Assembly: GCA_965223985.1 (NCBI GenBank)
Contig: OZ245030.1
Coordinates: forward strand, 3,968,001-4,032,000
DNA: 64,000 nt
Source: JAPPKS01 sp963667895
GTDB taxonomy: Bacteria; Poribacteria; WGA-4E; PCPOR2b
Reading direction: 5' to 3'
Part shown: positions 26,886-33,570 of the stretch, piece after piece
Layout of the letters: each line of letters opens with the position of its first letter
Position numbering within the stretch: the first letter of the stretch is position 1
Program-made: the position numbers and the translations under genes
The notes under the pieces: generated by a model
Told to the model about the DNA's origin: nothing
What the model saw: only the letters and a program-made list of their open reading frames with translations
Database searches by the model: none

Positions 26886-26917
26886 GAAACCGAGTTTTTT
26901 CCCAAAACTCGGTTTCT
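26886..26917. repeat. GAAACC...GGTTTC hairpin repeat, copy 3, between cas1 and cas2
   Basis: 'gaaaccgagttttttcc' followed by 'caaaactcggtttc', an almost perfect 13-bp stem, preceded by an extra half-site 'gaaaccgagtaat' (26869). It is the best-paired copy of the family seen at 15716 and 21920 and resembles intergenic hairpins widespread in some cyanobacteria (recollection, unverified). Confidence 0.7.
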
Positions 26918-27009
26918 GGAGGCGCATCCGATGCAAAACGTCCAATTTCAGTCCAGACACTATTAACCCAAGTTACGACCTTCGTTCCGTTTACGCATTA
27001 CTTATTCCA

Positions 27010-27261
27010 ATGCACACCTACGTCATCTACGACATCGTAAAAGACCGTATTCGCAAAAAGATTGCGGACATCTGTCTCGATTACGGCTTAGAACGCATCC
27101 AATACAGCGCTTTCCTCGGCAACATCAACACCACACGACGGCGCGCGTTGGAGGAGAAACTGGCAGCGCAACTCGGAAAAGAGGAAGGAAAAATCGAATT
27201 TATCTGCGTCTGCGCAAAAGACTTTGACAAACGAACTGTCATCGAAGAGGTTGGACAATGA
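27010..27261 (+). CDS. cas2: CRISPR adaptation protein Cas2
   Basis: 83 residues from ATG 27010; the open frame extends upstream to 26884 through the hairpin repeat, so the upstream codons are not coding. The ferredoxin-like Cas2 fold is clear: 'YVIYDIVKDRIRKKIADICL', 'YGLERIQYSAFLGNI', 'IEFICVCAKDFDKR'. The stop overlaps the cas4 start (ATGA). Normal length for Cas2. Confidence 0.93.
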   Translation: MHTYVIYDIVKDRIRKKIADICLDYGLERIQYSAFLGNINTTRRRALEEKLAAQLGKEEGKIEFICVCAKDFDKRTVIEEVGQ

Positions 27262-27830
27262 ACCTGCGGGTAAGCGATATCAAGCAATATTTCTACTGTC
27301 AAAGAGTAGTCTACCACACCTACTTCACGCCGGTCCACCGCCCCGTCACGCATCCGATGCAACTCGGCGCGGTTGAACACGAGGTGCTCACCGTGTTGGA
27401 GCGGCGTCGCCTCCTCTCTCGCTATGGACTTGACGAAGGGAGCCGAACCTTTCATCTCGCACTGCATGCGGAATCTCTTGGACTAACGGGCGTGTTAGAC
27501 CTCCTTATTGAGACTGAAAATGGTGCATTTCCAGTTGAGTTCAAGTCCACAACCCAACGCCTAAACCTCAACGCAAAATACCAGTTGACCGCGTATGCGA
27601 TGATGGTCGAGGAGTGTTTAAACAAGACGGTTTCGCAAGGGTTCATTTATCGGATACCCACAAGTCGCATCACAGCCGTACCGATTTCAGATACACTTCG
27701 CCGTAAAACCCTAGATGCCATACATCAGATGCGCGAGCTGCTTACACAGGAGCGAATGCCCCCGCCGACTCCGCAGCGCGGAAAATGCGCTGAGTGTGAA
27801 TTTCGTCGATACTGCGCCGATGTGTTGTGA
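27258..27830 (+). CDS. cas4: CRISPR adaptation nuclease Cas4
   Basis: 190 residues. RecB-like nuclease fold ('LTGVLDLLIETENGAFPVEF' with 'KSTTQRL') bounded by the iron-sulfur cysteines: Cys14 in 'IKQYFYC', and Cys177, Cys180 and Cys186 in 'GKCAECEFRRYCADVL'. Cas4 trims prespacers and selects PAMs. The order cas1-cas2-cas4 differs from the usual I-D order cas4-cas1-cas2, which supports a separate origin for this module. It ends 393 bp before the array. Confidence 0.93.
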   Translation: MNLRVSDIKQYFYCQRVVYHTYFTPVHRPVTHPMQLGAVEHEVLTVLERRRLLSRYGLDEGSRTFHLALHAESLGLTGVLDLLIETENGAFPVEFKSTTQRLNLNAKYQLTAYAMMVEECLNKTVSQGFIYRIPTSRITAVPISDTLRRKTLDAIHQMRELLTQERMPPPTPQRGKCAECEFRRYCADVL

Positions 27831-28223
27831 AGATTTCGCAAATCGGTTTTCTGCGGAAAAACCGGGTCGATTTGCGAAAAGTCAATCGCAGCGTGAAATC
27901 CAGACCCAGCGGGGATTAGTGGATGTTTTTAGGTAGGATTGACGCATTTGCATGGGCATTGCAGCGGCATTTTAGGTCGATTCAATCCCGATTTTCGGCA
28001 GGTTGGTAAGACGTTTCACACGATATATTGGCTTATAGGACAAAACTGGACATTTTCGAAAATCCGAATAAGATCCTCCTAAATACCAACGATGGCTGAA
28101 CCCGCCGCACATAAACACTTTTCCATTGACACAAAGTGGAGTATATGCAATGATAACGAAAGTAACAAACAAACGTAGATTCCTGCTACGTTTGTCCGAC
28201 CTTCGTTTCTCTACACGAGGTCG
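27831..28223 (+). promoter_or_regulatory. CRISPR leader
   Basis: 393 bp between cas4 and the first repeat. It starts with a strong hairpin (27834-27879: 'ttcgcaaatcggttttc' paired with 'gaaaaaccgggtcgatttgcgaa'), probably the terminator or processing site of the cas transcript. The rest is gene-free and ends 'ctctacacgaggtcg' at the first repeat. The leader is placed on this side because repeats are intact here and degenerate at the far end. Confidence 0.65.
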
Positions 28224-29122
28224 GTCTCAACCTATACCGCGATGAAAAGCGGACTGAAAGCAACGTGAATCTTTCCTTCCGTGTAGGCGCTATGGGTCTC
28301 AACCTATACCGCGATGAAAAGCGGACTGAAAGTCCTCCGCCATCGACGCGAGTTCCGCGAAGTGGTTGGTCTCAACCTATACCGCGATGAAAAGCGGACT
28401 GAAAGTATCGGACTCGCAACCCTCGCTCTTTTATCGCTGGGGTCTCAACCTATACCGCGATGAAAAGCGGACTGAAAGCAGTTCGCCGTCGTCGTCGATA
28501 CCTTTCTCGACTTCGTCTCAACCTATACCGCGATGAAAAGCGGACTGAAAGGCAAGCTTAACAAGCACTATTGGAAAACCCAATGGGCGTCTCAACCTAT
28601 ACCGCGATGAAAAGCGGACTGAAAGTATTGAATCAGGAAGATTAGAACCTCTTAAAGCAGTCTCAACCTATACCGCGATGAAAAGCGGACTGAAAGTGAA
28701 GGTGAACCCCGAAGCCTATACCACGTGTCTCGTCTCAACCTATACCGCGATGAAAAGCGGACTGAAAGATGAAAAACTCAATCAATCGTTTCATCTTGTA
28801 ATCGTCTCAACCTATACCGCGATGAAAAGCGGACTGAAAGCTTAAAACCCCCATGCTAGAAAAGGTTAATCCATTGTCTCAACCTATACCGCGATGAAAA
28901 GCGGACTGAAAGCAGTTCGCCGTCGTCGTCGATACCTTTCTCGACTTCGTCTCAACCTATACCGCGATGAAAAGCGGACTGAAAGTAAAAATCGGTACAG
29001 GCGCAGTTACCGAATCTAAAAGTCTCAACCTATGCCGCGATGAAAAGCGGACTGAAAGCAAGAGGGTCTAGAGTAATGAGGAGAGACTTTGGGAGTCTCA
29101 ACCTATGCCGCGATGAAAAGCG

Positions 29123-29285
29123 ATCGAGCGACCGGATAGGGAGCGCGATAGCAATCATGTAAGAGCTATCTAGTCGCCAACAGCTGCACCTAGCTTACGT
29201 AGTTACTTTTGCTCGGATGAAAAGGAATGTCTTCAAGTGGGACAAGAAGATTTCTATCGCCCTCCTTATCCAGTCGCCTGATCCC
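29123..29285. mobile_element. 163-bp MITE-like insertion in CRISPR repeat 13
   Basis: Repeat 13 is interrupted after 'cgatgaaaagcg'; 163 bp later the repeat resumes with the same 12 bases (29111-29122 and 29286-29297), a target-site duplication. The ends are imperfect inverted repeats of ~29 bp: left 'atcgagcgaccggatagg' then 'gagcgcgatag'; the reverse complement of the right end reads 'atcaggcgactggataag' then 'gagggcgatag'. No protein is coded. Its centre contains 'cggatgaaaagg' (29214-29225), similar to the repeat core. The terminal motif also occurs in dispersed repeats at 13.4, 14.4, 15.9, 16.0 and 32.7-33.4 kb. Confidence 0.85.
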
Positions 29286-29522
29286 CGATGAAAAGCGGAC
29301 TGAAAGGCCCGTTCCTGCAACGATTATCACGTTCTGAAGTTGTCGTCTCAACCTATACCGCGATGAAAAGCGGACTGAAAGTATTGCATGATATACTGTC
29401 AAGTATAATTTGACAGAAGTCTCAACCTATACCGCGATGAAAAGCGGACTGAAAGCACGTTGCCAGAACAGCCCAACCCCATCTACCAAAAAAGGTCTCA
29501 ACCTATACCGCGATGAAAAGCG

Positions 29523-29685
29523 ATCAAGCGACCGGATAGGGAGCGCGATAGCAATCATGTAAGAGTTATCTAGTCGCCAACAGCTGCACCTAGCTTACGT
29601 AGTTACTTTTGCTCGGATGAAAAGGAATGTCTTCAAGTGGGACAAGAAGATTTCTATCGCGCTCCTTATCCAGTCGCCTGATCCC
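29523..29685. mobile_element. 163-bp MITE-like insertion in CRISPR repeat 16
   Basis: Same element, same length, same orientation and same insertion point as in repeat 13, with duplication of 'cgatgaaaagcg' at 29511-29522 and 29686-29697. The two copies differ at only about three positions (for example 'gatcaag' versus 'gatcgag', 'agagttatc' versus 'agagctatc'). The flanking spacers differ on both sides and the left repeat half has 'tatacc' not 'tatgcc', so this is not a simple tandem duplication of a spacer-repeat block. Confidence 0.85.
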
Positions 29686-29781
29686 CGATGAAAAGCGGAC
29701 TGAAAGTTCTGCATATCCGACGCAGCAGCTTGAAGGTGTTTCGTCTCAACCTATACCGCGATGAAAAGCGGACTGAAAGCC

Positions 29782-30069
29782 AAAACAATGACAGCACGTT
29801 GCTGGAAACAGAAACCGCCAACAAAAGGCGCAATCGTCCATGCCCAAACCGGATATGCCAACTCCACACGGTTTGCAATGCTTAAAATCACTAATGTCTG
29901 GGAATGGAACGGCAATCTAATGGAGCCGTGCGTAACCCATGAAATAGCGACAAAAGAGGGATTTCAGTCTGTATCCGAATTCTTCGTCGCTTACTATTCG
30001 CTCAACGCAAACAACTTTCTCGACGATGACAGGAAACATTGGTTCATTGAATTTCAACTCTGGAGGTGA
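29782..30069 (+). CDS. ASCH/PUA-like domain protein, 5'-truncated at the CRISPR repeat
   Basis: About 95 residues, open from the repeat border with no start of its own except an internal ATG at 29788. The end of the domain is recognisable: 'RFAMLKITNVWEWNG', then 'EIATKEGFQSVSEFFVAYYS' and 'HWFIEFQLW', the usual C-terminal pattern of ASCH (PUA-like RNA- or modified-base-binding) proteins common in phages. The N-terminal part is missing. Confidence 0.5.
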   Translation, partial: KTMTARCWKQKPPTKGAIVHAQTGYANSTRFAMLKITNVWEWNGNLMEPCVTHEIATKEGFQSVSEFFVAYYSLNANNFLDDDRKHWFIEFQLWR

Positions 30070-30073
30070 TATC

Positions 30074-30298
30074 ATGGCAGCAGACGATAATTCAGCAATT
30101 ACGCCTATGGAAACAACGAGATTCTGCGTAGGTTGGCGAAACCCTATGGGCGACGGTACGTTCTTGCCGCTAGGCGAGATCTTTACAATTGCCGCAGCCG
30201 TAGGAGTAGCAGGCACGATTAAAGACATAATGCAAAGTTCATCATGTGTCTTGGAAGTTGATACGCAGGTACTAAGGACTTACGTGAAGAGGGGATAA
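30074..30298 (+). CDS. Small hypothetical protein within interval A
   Basis: 74 residues, ATG 30074 preceded by an excellent ribosome binding site ('tggaggtgatatc'). Starts 4 bp after the ASCH-like gene. Readable parts: 'ITPMETTRFCVGWRNPMG' and 'TIAAAVGVAGTIKDIMQSS'. No family recognised. The strong ribosome binding site and tight spacing to both neighbours suggest a phage or plasmid gene. Confidence 0.5.
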   Translation: MAADDNSAITPMETTRFCVGWRNPMGDGTFLPLGEIFTIAAAVGVAGTIKDIMQSSSCVLEVDTQVLRTYVKRG

Positions 30299-30299
30299 C

Positions 30300-30464
30300 A
30301 TGGCAAGGCAACGTAACAAATCGTATCCAACAGTAGTTAAGAAACCGGTGGTAATGGCGGCAGAACTACGACCGGCCCAAAACCTCTTTGAGTTGATAAA
30401 AGCGGCTGAAGTCTCAACCTATACCGCGATGAAAAGCGGACTGAAAGCAACCCTGACCGTGTAG
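30300..30464 (+). CDS. Phage-like gene fragment running into a CRISPR repeat
   Basis: ATG 30300 with 'gaagaggggataac' upstream. Thirty-seven native codons ('MARQRNKSYPTVVKKPVVMA'...) end exactly where repeat 18 begins at 30411; the frame then reads through the repeat ('VSTYTAMKSGLKA') and stops at 30462-30464. It is the 5' end of a truncated gene; its product is not recognised. Confidence 0.4.
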   Translation: MARQRNKSYPTVVKKPVVMAAELRPAQNLFELIKAAEVSTYTAMKSGLKATLTV

Positions 30465-31985
30465 TCATGAACCCGCCATTTAGCCGTTCACCCGGCACGA
30501 AAGGCAAGCGCGACTTGCAGAGCGGCGGTCGGCATGTCCTAGCCGCGTTAGAAACGCTCAAGCCCGGCGGACGGCTTGTCGCTATCGTCGGCGGCGGGCT
30601 AGAGATTTCGGACAGGCCGAAAGCCGGGATGTCGATGACTTCCAAGACTTACCAAGCGTTTTGGAATCAGGTGCGTGAACAGGGCAATGTGAGAGCGAAT
30701 ATCCACGTTGGCGGCAAGGTTTACAGTACGATGGGCACAGACTTCGCCACCCGTGTGATTGTGATTGATAAAGCTCCGGAAGGCGCGGAGCCAGTGCAAG
30801 GCGATATTGTCACGGCTGAAGTTGATTCACTCGAAGGACTAATCGACGTAGCGGACGGAATACGGGAGATTGCTGCACCTGAAACTGAAACCCAACCTGA
30901 AGCTGAGCCTGAATCTGCATTGCCCGCAGACTTGCGAGGTGCAAAGCCGCGCTACGGCTATCGTGAGGCCAACTTCCAACTCAATTTTGAAGCTGATGTT
31001 GATAAGGCACTGTTTATCGCAGCACAAACCAAAAAATCTAAACGTGACGCGGATTACCGTAAATTTCTGCGTCAATGGGCGACCGATGAGCGCATTGATG
31101 AATTAGGGCCGCAAGTGCGTGATGAGATTAAATCCATCGCAAAAGCGGCATACGATGACGGTGAGCGCGACGGCACTTTAGAGATACCCGGCATTGTTAC
31201 AGTTGAGGATTTGCGCAAACAGCCAGAACAAGGAGAAGATACCGATGAAACACGACCGACATCACCAGACGAAGAAACACAAAAAGATGAAGATGATGGA
31301 GGATCCGACGACACTGAATCTGACGAGACAGGCGAGGGTGAGGGCACTGGCGAAGGCACCACTGAATCAAGCGGCGATGAAGCACCTGACAAAGGGGGAG
31401 ATGATAGCCAACCAGATTCCGGTACTGACACTGATGATGAAGGGGATGGTTCTGAGATGGGAGATGATCGACAAGATGAGCGCGGTGGAACAGATGATGA
31501 TGGTGACGATGGAGGAACAGGAGGAGACGATGGCGCTCCTGACGGATCTGATGATGTGGGCGGAACCGAAGGAAGCGCTGATGTTCCTGACAAAAAGCGA
31601 CGACGACCCGCATCTGGGGGGACGGCTGGTGGCACTTCTGGAGGCGGAACAGGATCCGGAACGAGCGGCGGTACAACTGGCGGACAACCTAGTGGGGATA
31701 CTACAGGGGATGGGACAGGAGACGGATCTAGCGATATAGACGAAACGCAAGAGCCGGACGAAGGGGATAAGAAACCAGGCGAGAAGAAACCGAAGAAGCC
31801 TGCGCCAGCGACTAAGCCTACCATTACCGAAGCGACAGTCGATCAGTTAGAGCAGCCCTATGTGCCCGATGCGGCTGTCCTTGAGATGTTCCCGGACGCG
31901 CAACCCCACCCCGCCGACCTGGTCGTACCGACTGCTTTTATGGATCAGGACGAAGCGACCGGCAAGCTCAAGATGCCAATGGTCA
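30448..31985 (+). other. Oversized CRISPR interval B (1538 bp), internal fragment of one phage-type gene
   Basis: Bounded by the consensus repeat at 30411-30447 and by the slightly degenerate repeat at 31986-32022. A single continuous frame fills the interval from end to end. The fragment lacks both the start and the end of the gene, which again fits capture of a random DNA piece, not insertion of a mobile unit. No terminal inverted repeats or target duplications other than the repeats themselves were found. Confidence 0.75.
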
Positions 31986-32011
31986 GTCTCAACCAATACC
32001 GCGATGAATAG
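30449..32011 (+). CDS. Fragment of a methylase-like / strawberry-notch-type phage helicase protein, truncated at both ends
   Basis: The frame enters from the repeat and reads 'NPDRVVMNPPFSRSP', containing the NPPF motif of adenine/cytosine-N methyltransferase folds, then 'LKPGGRLVAIVGGGL'. Motifs upstream of NPPF, including the AdoMet-binding site, are missing. After ~200 residues comes a long acidic Gly/Asp/Glu/Ser/Thr linker (roughly 31240-31790), then 'LEQPYVPDAAVLEMFPDA' and 'PHPADLVVPTAF', which resembles the start of the strawberry-notch-type helicase region of large phage proteins. The helicase itself is absent. The stop (TAG 32009-32011) is inside the degenerate repeat ('YRDE*'). Confidence 0.55.
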   Translation, partial: NPDRVVMNPPFSRSPGTKGKRDLQSGGRHVLAALETLKPGGRLVAIVGGGLEISDRPKAGMSMTSKTYQAFWNQVREQGNVRANIHVGGKVYSTMGTDFATRVIVIDKAPEGAEPVQGDIVTAEVDSLEGLIDVADGIREIAAPETETQPEAEPESALPADLRGAKPRYGYREANFQLNFEADVDKALFIAAQTKKSKRDADYRKFLRQWATDERIDELGPQVRDEIKSIAKAAYDDGERDGTLEIPGIVTVEDLRKQPEQGEDTDETRPTSPDEETQKDEDDGGSDDTESDETGEGEGTGEGTTESSGDEAPDKGGDDSQPDSGTDTDDEGDGSEMGDDRQDERGGTDDDGDDGGTGGDDGAPDGSDDVGGTEGSADVPDKKRRRPASGGTAGGTSGGGTGSGTSGGTTGGQPSGDTTGDGTGDGSSDIDETQEPDEGDKKPGEKKPKKPAPATKPTITEATVDQLEQPYVPDAAVLEMFPDAQPHPADLVVPTAFMDQDEATGKLKMPMVSLNQYRDE

Positions 32012-32096
32012 CGGACTGAAAGTGAGATTCTGATAAATCAGAGCTTCTTGTACACCGCAGTCTCAACTTATGCCGCGATGAATAGCGGATTGACAG

Positions 32097-32340
32097 TGCG
32101 CAATGGTTAAGCCACGTTGATGGGCATGCCGAAACTACACTGCGAAACCATGGGAAGAAAAACCGCGTCGCCCACGTTGCGTACTTCTAATGAGTTGCAT
32201 TGACCGAATGCTACACCGTCACGGGATGTAGAAGCCGCCGCTTGAATTGGAATTTCGAAATTCCGTACCTATTACCCATTTACCTGCCTTACTGCAATTC
32301 GCCCCTTGACGGCAACACCCCCGAGCCGTTATTATATTCA
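32097..32340. other. Trailer flank of the array, no gene seen
   Basis: 244 bp after the last degenerate repeat with no supported gene or further repeat. It leads directly into the ~325-bp tandem repeats. Confidence 0.4.
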
Positions 32341-33490
32341 TAGCTATTTGCATCGATAATTACACACATTCAGATGCCCTTGATATGGGGTAAGCTGAGC
32401 TAATAGATCGAACGCCTGGATAAGAAGCGATGAACCCACCGAACAGGAAAGACGATTGTTTTCCTATAGTCTTCGCTAGTTTTTAAGGGCGAAACCTCTT
32501 CTTGATCGGATTGAAAGTGATGTGTTATTTTTTTGGTTTCAGTGACAAAAAGGGTTGCATTGAAAATGAGCATTCTCAACTTATTTCCGCTGGGACTTCA
32601 GAATAATCGACGCCAATAACCCGTACTCTATCTAGCTTTTCGGCACTTCGCGCGCTTTTTTGGATGTGCCAAATGCTCACAAAATAAGTTAAAGGCTCAT
32701 ATTACTATTTACATTGAAATTTGCACACATGCAGTTGCCCACCTGACAAGATATCAACTGAGCGAATAGATTAAGCGACTGGATAGAGAGTGCGATAGTC
32801 TTCACTAGTTTTCGGGGATTAAACCTCTTTCCGAATGGATTGAAGGTGAAGTCTAATTTGTTTTTCAGTGACTATAGGCTTGTTTTAAAAATGAGCATTC
32901 TCAACTTATTTCCGCTGGGGCTTCAGAACATTCGACGCCTGGAACCCGCGCTCTGTCTAGCGTTCCGCCACATCGTGCGCTTATTTGGATGTGCCAAATA
33001 GTCACAAAATAAGTTAAAGGCTCATATTACTATTTACATTGAAATTTGCATACATGCAGTTGCCCCCCTGACAAGATATCAACTGAGCGAATGGATTAAG
33101 CGACTGGAAAAGGAGCACTATAGTCTTCACAAGTTTTCGGGGATTAAACCCCTTTCTGAACGGATTGAAGGTGATGTCTAATTTGTTTTTCAGTGACTAT
33201 TAGGCTTGTCTTAAAAATGAGCATTCTCAACTTATTTCCGCTGGGGCTTCAGAACATTCGACGCCCGGAACCCGCGCCCTGTCTAGGGTTCCGCCACATC
33301 GTGCGCTTATTTGGATGTGCCAAATAGTCACAAAATAAGTAAATCTCTGATACAGGTATTTACATTGATATTTGCACACATGCAGTTGCCCTCCTAACAA
33401 GATATCAACTGAGCGAATGGATTAAGCGACTGGAAAAGGAGCACTATAGTCTTCACAAGTTATCGGGGTTCAAACCCCGTATTGATTTTT
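32341..33490. repeat. ~325-bp tandem repeat array downstream of the CRISPR
   Basis: A recognisable mark 'gagcattctcaacttatt' occurs at 32568, 32893 and 33219 (periods 325 and 326 bp). A second mark, 'ttgcacacatgcagttgccc' with variants, occurs about four times (near 32350, 32715, 33045, 33370). Each unit also holds 'gattaagcgactgga' followed by 'gatagtcttcac' or a close variant ('gcactatagtcttcac'), related to the MITE ends and to the dispersed repeats at 13-16 kb, and a hairpin around 'ggggattaaacccc'. Copies 2 and 3 are most alike; the outermost are diverged. No gene is coded. Confidence 0.85.
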
Positions 33491-33570
33491 TTATTGCCGC
33501 AAGAGAGAACGCTGATGTCTATTTCTTAGTCGCAGTGACTATAACACACTTAAAACACGGGGCGAACTAG

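Larger units (their letters stand above)
29780..30410 (+). other. Oversized CRISPR interval A (631 bp) holding truncated phage-like genes
   Basis: Bounded exactly by consensus repeats at 29743-29779 and 30411-30447. It contains three short genes in phage-style close packing: the 3' part of an ASCH-like gene cut at the left repeat, a complete 74-aa gene, and the 5' part of a third gene cut at the right repeat. Both outer genes are truncated precisely at repeat borders, as expected for a captured fragment. Confidence 0.75.
28224..32096 (+). CRISPR. Type I-D CRISPR array, 20 repeats, two split by insertions, with two oversized intervals
   Basis: The 37-nt repeat begins 'gtctcaacctataccgcg' and ends 'gcggactgaaag'. 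It folds as CCGC-GATGAAAA-GCGG, leaving an 8-nt 3' part 'actgaaag', the usual crRNA 5' handle. Repeats start at 28224, 28296, 28369, 28442, 28515, 28589, 28660, 28732, 28804, 28876, 28949, 29022, 29095 (split), 29345, 29419, 29495 (split), 29743, 30411, 31986 and 32060. Seventeen spacers are 34-39 nt; two intervals are 631 and 1538 bp. Spacers 4 (28479-28514) and 10 (28913-28948) are identical. Repeats at 29022 and 29095 share 'tatgccg'; the last two carry 'gatgaatagcgg' and further changes, marking the trailer end. Confidence 0.98.

Noticed and set aside
26884..27009. Longer cas2 start
   Set aside because: The upstream codons run through the hairpin repeat, and Cas2 proteins begin at the conserved strand coded from 27010.
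29095..29706. Split repeats read as two separate short arrays
   Set aside because: The halves rejoin into one full repeat once the 163-bp insert and 12-bp duplication are removed, and the spacer spacing is then normal.
31072..31824. Long antisense frame opposite interval B
   Set aside because: It mirrors the acidic Gly/Asp/Ser linker of the sense frame; Pro/Ser-rich composition and no start context mark it as a shadow.
32455..33200. Further degenerate CRISPR repeats in the 325-bp tandem array ('cggattgaaagtg', 'ggattgaaggtg')
   Set aside because: Only the last ~10 nt resemble the repeat end; the stem-loop core is absent, so the match is too short to claim.
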